DNA of 47,369 nucleotides from WRDF01 sp031552235 (GCA_031552235.1 JAVBMR010000018.1:1-47369), one strand, 5' to 3'; positions 24,740 to 32,895 are shown, counted from the first letter of the stretch. Notes: generated by a model from the letters alone, not told the origin. A program made the numbers and translations.

Positions 24740-24868
24740 CTCGAATGATCTTTATAATAATTGTTAGGTATCTCGTCGTGCAAATATACAAAAAGCAGGT
24801 AGCATTACACATTTAATCCGATCAAATATACTTATCGCGCCATAAGAATGACTTATGCCGCGGCAGTC

Positions 24869-25080
24869 GAATAAACTACCATGCGCCAAAGCACACGGGT
24901 TTAGTCAGAGGAATAAATTCCTCTTCCCGGGTTGCAAGGCAACCCGCATCGCCGCCCTGAAGGGGCGGAGGGCGGCTATGAAGAACGGACAAATCGCCAG
25001 AAAAAACAAAAATTTATAGAAACTAAAGTAGTCGCAATAAAATTGCGGGGTTTTAACAATTAACTGAAACAATAAAAATC
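24869..25080 (+). repeat. Dispersed repeat family D, copy 2
   Basis: Same order and orientation as 18440-18656: GAATAAACTACCATGC, the GAGGAATAAATTCCTC palindrome, AACCCGCATCGCCGCCC, CGGAC-AAT-GCC, AAAAA-TTATAGAAAC, and CGCAAT/ATTGCG with a changed loop (aaa instead of cga). It ends AAACAATAAAAATC just before the -7 box TAAATTTG (25082-25089) of the DUF2721 gene. The 24740-25125 gap holds only rubrerythrin promoter sequence and this repeat. Confidence 0.85.
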
Positions 25081-25081
25081 G

Positions 25082-25089
25082 TAAATTTG
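25082..25089 (+). promoter_or_regulatory. Probable -7 box of the DUF2721 gene
   Basis: TAAATTTG matches the Bacteroidota TAnnTTTG box, 36 bp before the start codon. No good TTTG is found 20 nt upstream, where the sequence belongs to the family-D repeat. Confidence 0.5.
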
Positions 25090-25125
25090 TGGCCGCAACC
25101 TTGTACATTTTAGAATTCAACCGCC

Positions 25126-25521
25126 ATGCCTGAACTTACACTTGTCACCCCGTCGATCATGTTCTCGGCCATTTCGCTGATAATGATAGCCTACACGAGC
25201 CGGTTCCTGACCTACGCCCAGGTGATCCGCAACCTCGCGGCCGACTACGAGGCCCACCCCTCGGAGAAGCACGCGCGCCAGATCGCGAACCTGCGCAAAC
25301 GTCTCTCGATGATCCGCTGGATGCAGATACTCGGCATCACGAGCCTTTTCCTGTGCGTGATAAGCACGTTCCTGATCTACATCGGCTTCCAGGCGGCCGC
25401 GGCATGGATATTCGGGGCTGCGCTGCTGGTGATGATAACCTCGCTTGCCATCTCCATCGCCGAGATACACATCTCGGTCAAGGCGCTCGACATACAGTTG
25501 GATAATATAAGCAGGAAATAA
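25126..25521 (+). CDS. DUF2721 membrane protein
   Basis: A small integral membrane protein of the DUF2721 family; function unknown. Seen: an N-terminal hydrophobic helix (PSIMFSAISLIMIAYTSRF), a charged amphipathic stretch at about 27-66 with ADYEAHPSEKHARQIANLRKRL, then two adjacent hydrophobic helices (about 67-90 and 92-112) and a polar tail. That layout and the 131 aa length match the family. The gene is preceded by a -7-like box and a family-D repeat and followed by a family-A repeat, so it stands alone. Confidence 0.85.
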   Translation: MPELTLVTPSIMFSAISLIMIAYTSRFLTYAQVIRNLAADYEAHPSEKHARQIANLRKRLSMIRWMQILGITSLFLCVISTFLIYIGFQAAAAWIFGAALLVMITSLAISIAEIHISVKALDIQLDNISRK

Positions 25522-25522
25522 A

Positions 25523-25645
25523 AGCTTATCCACAAAAACACCCTTGCAATACAGTCTGTCGCCGGCGACGGGCGCGAATGAGCCAACGGCGAATAAAGCA
25601 GCCCGCCGCGTGGGGCGGCGGCGGACTGCCGGTTTGCAAAGCAAC
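25523..25645. repeat. Family-A repeat after DUF2721
   Basis: The left terminus GCTTATCCACAAAAACACCC (25525-25544) is followed by CAGTCTGTCGCCGGCGACGG, GCGCGAATGAGCC and the core hairpin CCCGCCGCGTGGGGCGGCGG. The right terminus is not recognisable. Confidence 0.75.
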
Positions 25646-25692
25646 CCGAAATAGTAACCGCAAATCCGAACGGAATAATCCCGGGACAAAAC

Positions 25693-25717
25693 GAGGCCGC
25701 TCTTCCCGAGCGGCCTC
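25693..25717. terminator. Hairpin between convergent DUF2721 and small secreted protein genes
   Basis: A 10-bp perfect stem (25693-25702 with 25708-25717, GAGGCCGCTC) with a 5-nt loop. On the minus strand it is followed by GTTTTG, so it best serves the secreted-protein gene ending at 25744. Confidence 0.75.
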
Positions 25718-25743
25718 TGACTTACTTTCAAAAATTACACTCC

Positions 25744-26133
25744 CTATTTTGCGGGTGTAGCCGGAACGGGAGACATTGGTAAAGCATTTTGCACTTCATT
25801 AGGGACACAGACTGGCGCCGCTGCAGACACAGTCTTAGTTACGGTAGTCCCTGTTGTAGCACTATTGCCAGATTTTGTGCTTTGTGTCGCACTTGCGCTA
25901 ACACTTGCGCTTGCACCTCCGGCGCTGACTCCGGCACTCGCGCTTACGTTGGTTCCGTTGCTGGTAGACACCTCTTTGGTTGTACTTGCATTATTCGAAG
26001 TGGAATAACTTACAGTTCCCATTTGTACGGTTCCTCGTTCGTTTGCAGGAGTAACGCATTCATCTCCTACTTTAGCATTCACACTAAATGCAAAACAGCC
26101 AAATACTGTTAAGGTCATTAAAATCTTTTTCAT
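25744..26133 (-). CDS. Small secreted Ser/Ala/Thr-rich protein, 129 aa
   Basis: No family recognised. Seen: a Sec signal peptide (MKKILMTLTVFGCFAFSVNA) with likely cleavage before KVGDEC. The mature part starts with a Cys-containing segment (KVGDECVTPANERG), continues as a low-complexity Ser/Ala/Thr/Gly-rich stretch (about 45-105) and ends with a second Cys (VCVPNE) and a Pro/Ala tail. The two flanking Cys could form a disulphide closing the low-complexity loop. It lies 36 bp downstream of the 45-aa lipoprotein gene on the same strand, so the two likely share one transcript starting beyond the 121-bp hairpin. Base composition is much more AT-rich than the surrounding genes. Confidence 0.7.
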   Translation of the reverse strand: MKKILMTLTVFGCFAFSVNAKVGDECVTPANERGTVQMGTVSYSTSNNASTTKEVSTSNGTNVSASAGVSAGGASASVSASATQSTKSGNSATTGTTVTKTVSAAAPVCVPNEVQNALPMSPVPATPAK

Positions 26134-26169
26134 GATTGTTTGTTTTTTTACATTATTAGTTTAATTCTT

Positions 26170-26307
26170 TTATCTCATTTCTTTCCCTCGCTGCCATCCA
26201 TCTGAAAAGGCATCGACGGCATCCCATGCGCTCATCGACCCGCACGATGTCATCAAAAAAAGCGACAACAACACTGTTGCCAATACAACAATTCTGTTCT
26301 TTTTCAT
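26170..26307 (-). CDS. Tiny lipoprotein, 45 aa
   Basis: From the Met at 26307 the product is a 45-residue lipoprotein: MKKNRIVV, a hydrophobic core and lipobox Cys22 (LFLMTSC), then a 23-residue mature tail (GSMSAWDAVDAFSDGWQRGKEMR in full, rich in Trp and Asp). The frame is open upstream to an ATG at 26394 (MKKVLSHVFYVHNPTKK), immediately next to the end of the 121-bp hairpin. That longer version would bury the signal peptide, so 26307 is preferred, with the upstream part perhaps a leader. It is followed 36 bp later by the secreted Ser/Ala-rich protein. Function unknown. Confidence 0.6.
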   Translation of the reverse strand: MKKNRIVVLATVLLSLFLMTSCGSMSAWDAVDAFSDGWQRGKEMR

Positions 26308-26394
26308 CCTTTGATTTTTTGATTGCCCGTCCCAGAGCGGTTGTTTTTTAGTTGGGTTATGGACATAAAAAACGTGGGACAATACCTTCTTCAT

Positions 26395-26515
26395 TTGCTA
26401 CTGAGGTCTTAGACTACCTTGCATGCAAAATAAATGAGTAAAGCCCACGTATAGAACGTGAGCGTTTACGCCTTACTCTTTGCATGCGTTGAAATTGTCT
26501 AAGTTTCAGTAGCAA
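26395..26515 (-). other. 121-bp near-perfect inverted repeat (structured leader RNA or MITE)
   Basis: The outer 10 bases pair exactly (TTGCTACTGA 26395-26404 with 26506-26515). Going inward, CTTAGAC/GTCTAAG (26408, 26497), GCATGCAAA/TTTGCATGC (26421, 26479), GAGTAA/TTACTC (26436, 26473) and CACGT/ACGTG (26446, 26456) pair in register around a 5-nt loop ATAGA. It sits directly before the frame leading into the 45-aa lipoprotein, so on the minus strand it would form most of its 5' UTR. Confidence 0.75.
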
Positions 26516-26684
26516 GAATGAAAGCTAACGCTTTTTATGTTGTACCCCCGTCATGCGGGAGTTGTGATCTGTGGAATCTGTTCTTTGGGTTTAATCCATA
26601 GGCATACGCGTTTTTGAGTTTATGCAAAAATAAAAATTTATTTTTGGTAATTAGATACAAGTTTACATAAATCATTTCTTTCTT

Positions 26685-26870
26685 GTTACTTTTTGTCATT
26701 ACCACAAAAAGTAACCAAAAAGGTCTAGAAAATAAGTCTCACGTAAGACTCCTCCCTTTTATCCGTGCCTTCGGCACGTCTAACGGTCGTCGGACACAGT
26801 ACGTCTCGACTTATTTTCGTCCTGTTAGGCTATTGTTGCTCGCGAAAACCAAGCGGATACCCTGCTTTAA
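26685..26870. repeat. Dispersed repeat family C, copy 1
   Basis: Starts with a 12-bp stem GTTACTTTTTGT/ACAAAAAGTAAC (26685-26696 with 26704-26715), then CCAAAAAGGTCTAGAAAATA, AGTCTCACGTAAGACTCCTC, CCTTTTATCCG, a short GTGCC/GGCAC hairpin and a tail with ACTTATTTTCG. The second copy is at 41350-41490. The 26395-27013 gap is this element, the long hairpin, AT-rich sequence with a CCCG/CGGG hairpin (26547-26559) and the ettA promoter; no gene. Confidence 0.7.
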
Positions 26871-26960
26871 GATTTAAACGTATGTTTTTAGTTTAACGTA
26901 AAGTTGTATGTAGTTGCCTGCTTTTTATAAAGCATTCCTTGCGCATTAATATTCCCATTG

Positions 26961-26992
26961 TTTGTTCGGCAAATCAATTAACGCTATCTTTG
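26961..26992 (+). promoter_or_regulatory. Promoter of ettA
   Basis: TTTG (26961-26964), exactly 20 nt, then TATCTTTG (26985-26992): a full match to the Bacteroidota primary promoter. The ettA start codon is 22 bp beyond, giving a short leader. Confidence 0.85.
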
Positions 26993-27013
26993 GCCAATTA
27001 ATTTATTGCAAAC

Positions 27014-28687
27014 ATGGCAGACGAAAAAATCATTTTTTCGATGGTCGGGGTCAGCAAGACCTTCAGCAACCAGAAAAAAGTACTGAACAACATTTACCTT
27101 TCATTCTTCTACGGCGCCAAGATCGGCATCATCGGCCTCAACGGCTCGGGTAAGTCGACCCTGATGAAGATCATAGCCGGGATCGAAAAGAACTTCCAGG
27201 GCGAGGTCGTTTCCGACAAGAGCTTCTCGGTGGGCTACCTCGAACAGGAACCCCACCTCGACGAAACCAAAACCGTACGCGAGGTCGTGGAGGAAGGATG
27301 CGCAGAAATAGTGGGACTCCTCAAGGAATACGAGGACATCAACATGAAGTTCATAGAGCCGCTTGACGACGACGAGATGGCCAGGTGTATCGAGCGCCAG
27401 GGCGAACTCACGGAACTCATCGACCAGAAGAACGGTTGGGAACTCGACAGCATGCTTGCCCGTGCGATGGACGCTCTGCGCTGTCCGCCCGAAGACGAAC
27501 CCATCAAGCACCTGTCCGGGGGTGAACGCCGCCGTGTGGCCCTGTGCCGCCTGCTGCTTCAGGAACCCGACGTGCTGCTGCTCGACGAACCCACCAACCA
27601 CCTCGACGCCGAAAGCATTGACTGGCTCGAACAGCACCTCCAGCAATACAAGGGCACGGTGATCGCCGTGACCCACGACCGCTACTTCCTCGATAACGTG
27701 GCGGGCTGGATACTCGAACTCGACCGCGGCGAGGGCATCCCGTGGAAGGGCAACTACTCAAGCTGGCTCGACCAGAAGAGCAAGCGGCTCGCTCAGGAGG
27801 AGAAACAGGAAAGCAAACGCCGCAAGACCCTCGAACGCGAGCTGGACTGGGTGCGCATGAGCCCCAAGGCACGCCAGGCCAAGAGCAAGGCGCGTCTGTC
27901 GGCCTACGACAAGATGCTCAACGAGGACAGCAAACAGAAGGAGGAAAAACTCGAAATATACATCCCCGACGGCCCCCGCCTGGGCAACGTCGTTATCGAA
28001 TCCCACAAAGTTACCAAGGCGTTCGGCGACCGGGTGCTTTACGAAGGGCTGGAGTTCTCGCTCCCGCCAGCCGGCATCGTCGGCGTTATCGGCCCCAACG
28101 GTACGGGTAAGACCACCCTCTTCCGCATGATAATGGGCCTCGAACAGCCCACAGCCGGCGAATTCAAGGTGGGCGAAACGGTAAAGCTCTCGTATGTGGA
28201 CCAGCAGCACAGGTCTATCGACCCGGAAAAGACCGTATACGAAGTGGTGTCCGACAACAGCGAATTCGTACAGCTCGGCAACCGCCAGATGAACGCGCGC
28301 GGTTACCTCTCGCGCTTCAACTTCACGGGCGGCGACCAGGAGAAGAAGTGCGGCGTCCTCTCGGGCGGCGAGCGCAACCGCCTGCACCTCGCTATGGCGC
28401 TCAAAGAGGGCGGCAACGTGCTTCTGCTCGACGAACCTACCAACGACATCGACGTGAACACGCTCCGGGCGCTCGAAGAGGGCCTGGAGAACTTCGCGGG
28501 CTGCGCCGTGGTCATCTCGCACGACCGCTGGTTCCTCGACCGTATCGCCACCCACATCCTCAGCTTCGAGGGCGACTCGCAGGTGGTATTCTTCGAGGGC
28601 GGCTACACCGACTACGAGGAACACAAAAAACTCGTTGGCGGCGACACAGCACCCAAAAGGGTCAAATACAGGAAACTTGTAGAGTAA
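27014..28687 (+). CDS. ettA: Energy-dependent translational throttle protein EttA (ABC-F)
   Basis: A cytoplasmic ABC-F ATPase that binds the ribosomal E site and gates entry into the elongation cycle according to ATP/ADP level. Seen: two ABC domains with Walker A GLNGSGKST (about 39-47) and GPNGTGKTT, signature motifs LSGGERRRVALCRLL and LSGGERNRLHLAMAL, Walker B VLLLDEPTNHLD and VLLLDEPTNDID. There is an Arm insertion in the first domain and the charged inter-domain linker (SKRLAQEEKQESKRRKTLERE in two parts). The length of 557 aa is the EttA value. There are no membrane segments, as expected. The next gene begins 11 bp later and is probably co-transcribed. Confidence 0.95.
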   Translation: MADEKIIFSMVGVSKTFSNQKKVLNNIYLSFFYGAKIGIIGLNGSGKSTLMKIIAGIEKNFQGEVVSDKSFSVGYLEQEPHLDETKTVREVVEEGCAEIVGLLKEYEDINMKFIEPLDDDEMARCIERQGELTELIDQKNGWELDSMLARAMDALRCPPEDEPIKHLSGGERRRVALCRLLLQEPDVLLLDEPTNHLDAESIDWLEQHLQQYKGTVIAVTHDRYFLDNVAGWILELDRGEGIPWKGNYSSWLDQKSKRLAQEEKQESKRRKTLERELDWVRMSPKARQAKSKARLSAYDKMLNEDSKQKEEKLEIYIPDGPRLGNVVIESHKVTKAFGDRVLYEGLEFSLPPAGIVGVIGPNGTGKTTLFRMIMGLEQPTAGEFKVGETVKLSYVDQQHRSIDPEKTVYEVVSDNSEFVQLGNRQMNARGYLSRFNFTGGDQEKKCGVLSGGERNRLHLAMALKEGGNVLLLDEPTNDIDVNTLRALEEGLENFAGCAVVISHDRWFLDRIATHILSFEGDSQVVFFEGGYTDYEEHKKLVGGDTAPKRVKYRKLVE

Positions 28688-28698
28688 AAATTTAAGGG

Positions 28699-29289
28699 AT
28701 GAATACTACCGTAACAAAATGCCCGTCCAAGTGGCCGAGGTTCGGCGGCATGATGCTGATCATGTTTGTGGCTCCCGCCCTTTTTGTGCTCGGGTTCGGA
28801 GCCGACAAAACCCATAAGGCAAAGCCCCGGCAGACCGACCTGGCAAGGATCGTATCCAAAGAGAGCGTCGCCATCGAAACAGAGCCCGGTGAAACCGTAT
28901 GGATTTATGCGGATTCCTACACCGTATACCGCAACGACGCCGTCATCCGGGTGGAAGACGCCGATGGAAATGAAATCCCGACATCGGCACCATCCGGCCA
29001 AAAACCAGTCGTTTTAGACGGGAAGTTAGTCAGTGAATTCCAGCCCGTCGTTTTGTTCACGGCACCCGGCGGGACAGTCACGGTAGATGTCGATACCCAA
29101 AACGCTTCCGGGGCACCCGGTGAGTTTTTCATAGGCCCCAAAGTCGGCACAAGGGGAATTTCGCTACTGATGCCGCTCTTTTTCATTCTGGGTACGCTGG
29201 CCATGGCCCTCGGCTTATGGATCGCAATACGGAATATCCTCGCACGAAAAAAATGGTTCGAGGAACACAAAAAAAGTGCATTCTGTTAG
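28699..29289 (+). CDS. Hypothetical two-helix membrane protein, 196 aa
   Basis: No family recognised. Seen: an N-terminal transmembrane helix (about 12-34, MMLIMFVAPALFVLGFG), an extracytoplasmic domain of about 120 residues with beta-strand-like patterns (YADSYTVYRNDAVIRVED; TVTVDVDTQ), and a second hydrophobic helix near the C-terminus (about 158-184, LLMPLFFILGTLAMALGLWIA), ending in a short basic/acidic cytoplasmic tail with a final Cys. The gene follows ettA by 11 bp and precedes hisS by 30 bp, all on one strand, which suggests read-through transcription, though no shared role is evident. Composition is slightly more AT-rich than ettA. Confidence 0.75.
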   Translation: MNTTVTKCPSKWPRFGGMMLIMFVAPALFVLGFGADKTHKAKPRQTDLARIVSKESVAIETEPGETVWIYADSYTVYRNDAVIRVEDADGNEIPTSAPSGQKPVVLDGKLVSEFQPVVLFTAPGGTVTVDVDTQNASGAPGEFFIGPKVGTRGISLLMPLFFILGTLAMALGLWIAIRNILARKKWFEEHKKSAFC

Positions 29290-29319
29290 GAATCACATAG
29301 GAACACAAAAAGACAAAAA

Positions 29320-30678
29320 ATGGCAGCACAAAAACCAAGCATACCCAAGGGCACACGCGACTTCTCGCCGGTCGAAATGACGCGGCGCAACTATATGTTC
29401 GACACCATCAAGGGCGTTTTCCGCGAGCACGGATTCCTGCCGCTCGAAACCCCGGCGATGGAGAACCTCCCGACCCTGATGGGCAAGTACGGCGACGAGG
29501 GCGACAAGCTGCTGTTCAAGATACTCAACAGCGGGGATTTCGCCGCGGGCGTGGAGTGCGGCGAATTGGAAAATCCGGCGCGCCTTGCGACCAGGATATG
29601 CGAAAAAGGCCTGCGCTACGACCTTACCGTGCCGTTCGCGCGCTTTGTGGTGCAGCACCAGAGCGAGATCACGTTCCCGTTCCGCCGCTACCAGGTGCAG
29701 CCCGTGTGGCGTGCCGACCGTCCCCAGAAGGGACGCTACCGCGAATTTTACCAGTGCGACGTGGATATCATCGGCAGCAAAAGCCTCCTGAACGAGGTCG
29801 AACTGGTGCAGATCGTGGAGAAAGTTTTCGGCAAGCTGGGCATAAACGTCACGCTCAAGCTCAACAACCGCAAGATACTGGCCGGCATCGCCGAAAGCAT
29901 AGGCTACGCCGACAAGATGATGGATATCACCATAGCCATAGACAAGCTCGAAAAGATCGGCATGGATGCTGTGAAAGAGGAACTTATGTCGAAAGGCATA
30001 TCGGAAGAGGCGTTTGGCAAGCTCCGCCCCATCCTCGAACTCTGCGGCACGAACAACGAGAAACTCGAAAAGCTCCGGGGCGCTATCGCGGCCTCAGAAA
30101 CCGGCCTAAAGGGTATTGAGGAGATGGAAACCATTTTCGGATATGCCGAAGCGCTCGGCACAGAGCTCGACATAGAGCTCGACCTGTCGCTGGCGCGCGG
30201 GCTCAATTACTACACAGGCGCGATATTCGAGGTCAAGGCCAGGGATTTCGCCATCGGAAGTATTTGCGGCGGAGGCCGTTACGACGACCTCACGGGTATA
30301 TTCGGCATGCCCGACACGTCGGGCGTGGGCATCTCGTTCGGGGCCGACCGCATATACGACGTGATGCTGGGGCTTGACCTTTTCCCGGAAGAGGCCACCG
30401 TTTCGACGCGTGCAATTTTCCTCAACTTCGGGGGCACGGAAGAACTCGCCGCCATGAAAGCCCTCGCGGCCATACGAAAAAGCGGCATCGCCTCTGAAAT
30501 ATACCCGGAAGCGGCCAAGATGAAAAAACAGATGGACTACGCCAACAAGCGCGGAATACCTTATGTCATCATCATAGGCGGCGACGAACTCGCGGCCGGG
30601 AAAGCCACCGTGAAGAACATGCTCACGGGCGAGCAAACCTCCGTAGCAATGGGTGATATCGCCTCAGCGGTAAAATAA
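29320..30678 (+). CDS. hisS: Histidyl-tRNA synthetase
   Basis: Charges tRNA-His; class II aminoacyl-tRNA synthetase, cytoplasmic, dimeric. Seen: the N-terminal KGTRDFSP block, motif 2 FRRYQVQPVWRADRPQKGRY with the FYQCDVDIIG strand, the histidine-binding signature GLNYYTGAIFEV, motif 3 in GVGISFGADRIYDVM, and a C-terminal anticodon-binding domain (about 360-452) with YVIIIGGDELAAGKATVKNM. The length of 452 aa is usual. It starts 30 bp after the two-helix membrane protein gene. The following 92 bp contain a short CACACC/GGTGTG hairpin (30724-30739) before the next gene. Confidence 0.97.
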   Translation: MAAQKPSIPKGTRDFSPVEMTRRNYMFDTIKGVFREHGFLPLETPAMENLPTLMGKYGDEGDKLLFKILNSGDFAAGVECGELENPARLATRICEKGLRYDLTVPFARFVVQHQSEITFPFRRYQVQPVWRADRPQKGRYREFYQCDVDIIGSKSLLNEVELVQIVEKVFGKLGINVTLKLNNRKILAGIAESIGYADKMMDITIAIDKLEKIGMDAVKEELMSKGISEEAFGKLRPILELCGTNNEKLEKLRGAIAASETGLKGIEEMETIFGYAEALGTELDIELDLSLARGLNYYTGAIFEVKARDFAIGSICGGGRYDDLTGIFGMPDTSGVGISFGADRIYDVMLGLDLFPEEATVSTRAIFLNFGGTEELAAMKALAAIRKSGIASEIYPEAAKMKKQMDYANKRGIPYVIIIGGDELAAGKATVKNMLTGEQTSVAMGDIASAVK

Positions 30679-30770
30679 GTCGCTCCGGCTTTCGCCGACA
30701 GGGCGTCACGGTTATCCCGCGAACACACCTTCAGGTGTGAAAAAATAATTCCGTATAAGCAACTCGCATC

Positions 30771-32381
30771 ATGAAAAAGACCTTAGCGATACTTCTGGCC
30801 CTCCTGCCTCTGATGGCCGCCGGGCAGGCGGGAAAGTCCAAATCACGGGCGCTCCTGACCGAGGAAGCCATAAAACAGGTGCAAAAGATGGATATGTTCC
30901 AGAGCTATCTGTTCGGGTCGTATATAGACGACCTCGACATGGAGCGGTTGACCGAGGACGCCATCAAGGGTATGCTCGGCAAACTCGACCCCCACTCCAC
31001 ATATTACTCGGCCGAAGAGATGAAAGATTTCATGGAGTCGATGCAGGGTAATTTCAGCGGCATAGGCATCATGATCAGCATGGTCGGCGACACGCTCCAT
31101 GTGGCAAACGTAATCCCCGGAGGGCCTTCGGAAAAGGCAGGCCTGCTGCCCAACGACCGGATAGTGTCGGTCGACGGCTCCTCGGTCGTCGGCTGGGAGC
31201 AAACCGCGATCGTTGGCAGGCTGCGCGGCAGGAAAGGTACGGCGGTCGACGTCGGCATAATACGCCCCGGAGAACCGGAACGACTGAAATTCAAGATGGT
31301 ACGCGACGAAATACCCATCAACTCGGTGGATGCGGCATACAAGCCGGACAGGAACACGGGCTATATCAAGGTCAGCCGTTTCTCGCAAACGACCATGAAG
31401 GAGATGCAAGAGGCCTTCGACAAGTTCGGGAATATCGACGGCCTGATCATAGACCTGCGCGGCAACGGCGGCGGCCTGCTGACCGAATCGGTCGATATGG
31501 CCGGATTCTTCCTCCCGAAAGACCACCTTATAGTTTCCACGGACGGCCGCAAGGCAGGTCATGAGGAGTATAAATCTCCGGGCAACGGAAAATTCCGCAA
31601 AGGCAAACTCGTGGTGCTGGTCGACGAGTTTTCGGCGTCGGCGAGCGAGATCGTGTCCGGGGCGCTCCAGGATTGGGACCGCGCCGTGATAGTAGGCAGG
31701 CGCACCTACGGCAAAGGCCTCGTGCAGCGGCAATATCCGTTTTTGGACGGTTCGGCTGTCAACATCACTATCGCGAAGTACATCACCCCTTCGGGAAGGG
31801 CCATACAGCGCCCGTTCGAGAAAGGGAACAAAGAGGGCTACACTCACGATTTCGAAGCCCGTTTCGCGAACGATACGACGGCAGCCGCGCCGGTTATTGA
31901 CAGCGCTGGCTACCACACCACGCTGCGGTTAGGCAAGAAGGTATACGGCGGAGGCGGCATTACGCCCGACTACACCGTCGAGGCGGACACCACAGGCCGA
32001 AGCGACTATGAAAGGCAACTCTGGCAGAAAAACATATACAACGAATACGCGGGCGCGTACCTCGACCGCAACCGCGGCGCCATCCTTGCCCGGTACGGCG
32101 ATTTCAAGACGTTCAACGACAAATTCATGGTCACGGACGAAATGCTGGCCGAACTTGCCGAACTGGCCGTGAAACGCGGCATCGTACCGGACGAGGCAGG
32201 GCTCGCCGTTTCGCGCCATAAAATATTCGCCAACCTGAAAAGCATGATAGCCAGCACGATATGGTCTACGAGCGAAGCCTACGAGGTGCTGAACGCCTCC
32301 GACCCGGTATACCTCAAAGGACTCGGCGTCATCCGCGACTGGAAAACCATGGCTGAAGGCATAGCCAACGCTAACATATAA
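30771..32381 (+). CDS. C-terminal processing peptidase (S41) with PDZ domain
   Basis: A periplasmic protease that trims or degrades proteins from their C-terminus. Seen: a Sec signal peptide (MKKTLAILLALLPLMAAGQA), a helical N-terminal region, a PDZ domain (about 80-165, with GIGIMISMVGDTLHVANVIPG and AGLLPNDRIVSVDG), and the S41 core LIIDLRGNGGG. The active-site segment FSASASEIVSGALQD has Ser290 as nucleophile, and Lys315 sits in YGKGLVQ exactly 25 residues later: an intact Ser/Lys dyad. A C-terminal helical extension (about 400-536) is typical of Bacteroidota homologues. Contrast the S41 protein at the left edge, which lacks the Lys. Gene appears monocistronic. Confidence 0.94.
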   Translation: MKKTLAILLALLPLMAAGQAGKSKSRALLTEEAIKQVQKMDMFQSYLFGSYIDDLDMERLTEDAIKGMLGKLDPHSTYYSAEEMKDFMESMQGNFSGIGIMISMVGDTLHVANVIPGGPSEKAGLLPNDRIVSVDGSSVVGWEQTAIVGRLRGRKGTAVDVGIIRPGEPERLKFKMVRDEIPINSVDAAYKPDRNTGYIKVSRFSQTTMKEMQEAFDKFGNIDGLIIDLRGNGGGLLTESVDMAGFFLPKDHLIVSTDGRKAGHEEYKSPGNGKFRKGKLVVLVDEFSASASEIVSGALQDWDRAVIVGRRTYGKGLVQRQYPFLDGSAVNITIAKYITPSGRAIQRPFEKGNKEGYTHDFEARFANDTTAAAPVIDSAGYHTTLRLGKKVYGGGGITPDYTVEADTTGRSDYERQLWQKNIYNEYAGAYLDRNRGAILARYGDFKTFNDKFMVTDEMLAELAELAVKRGIVPDEAGLAVSRHKIFANLKSMIASTIWSTSEAYEVLNASDPVYLKGLGVIRDWKTMAEGIANANI

Positions 32382-32444
32382 AAAAGGCACTCCACCCATT
32401 AATCCTCAGTTTTTTATGCGTTCAGATTTGGAATATAACCAAAA

Positions 32445-32825
32445 ATGAATAAATTTGTTAAAAAACAAAAACACAGGATTATGGCAGATACTTTAGATGC
32501 ACGCAAAGAGATCGACAACGAGAGCGGAGAAGAAGTATACTCTAAAGCCGTGAGGGCCGGGCGCAGGACATACTTTTTCGACGTTAAGGCTACGCGGAAC
32601 GACGATTATTTCCTGACTATCACAGAAAGCCGCAAGAAACAGGGCAAGGACGGCTCGTTCTTTTTCGACAAACACAAGATCTACCTTTACAAGGAAGACT
32701 TCGTGAAGTTCGGCGAAGGGCTGGAAGAGGTCGTAGCGTATATAAAGGAGCATAAGCCCGAATTTTTCGAGCAGGAAGCGGCCGTAGCAGGCAGTTCCGT
32801 GGACGACGAGTTCGACAGGTTATAA
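32445..32825 (+). CDS. DUF3276 (PUR-alpha-like nucleic-acid-binding) protein
   Basis: A small PUR-fold protein of the DUF3276 family, related to Borrelia BpuR and eukaryotic Pur-alpha, which bind single-stranded DNA and RNA. Seen: the conserved block VYSKAVRAGRRTYFFDVKATRNDDYFLTITESRK, here split as VYSKAVRAGRRTYFFDVKAT and NDDYFLTITESRK, then FFFDKHKIYLYKEDF and an acidic C-terminal tail. The start at 32445 follows the A-rich context favoured in Bacteroidota (ACCAAAAATG); Met13 at 32481 is an equally possible start and gives 114 aa. A strong terminator follows at 32858-32889. Likely a cytoplasmic regulator; target unknown. Confidence 0.88.
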   Translation: MNKFVKKQKHRIMADTLDARKEIDNESGEEVYSKAVRAGRRTYFFDVKATRNDDYFLTITESRKKQGKDGSFFFDKHKIYLYKEDFVKFGEGLEEVVAYIKEHKPEFFEQEAAVAGSSVDDEFDRL

Positions 32826-32857
32826 ACGCGGGAAGCCCACGGGCATTGCGTCAAGCG

Positions 32858-32889
32858 AACCGGTCCGCGCCTATCGGCGCGGACCGGTT
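32858..32889 (+). terminator. Rho-independent terminator after DUF3276
   Basis: A 14-bp perfect stem (32858-32871 with 32876-32889, AACCGGTCCGCGCC) with a 4-nt loop, followed by TTTTTC; a textbook intrinsic terminator. Confidence 0.92.
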
Positions 32890-32895
32890 TTTCAT

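Noticed and set aside
26395..26515. tmRNA, 6S RNA or RNase P RNA for the long hairpin
   Set aside because: None of the diagnostic ends, tag frame or conserved core motifs is present, and the structure is one simple hairpin.
26683..26877. Short open frame at the start of family C
   Set aside because: It is generated by the repeat sequence, and the second copy at 41350 does not preserve it.
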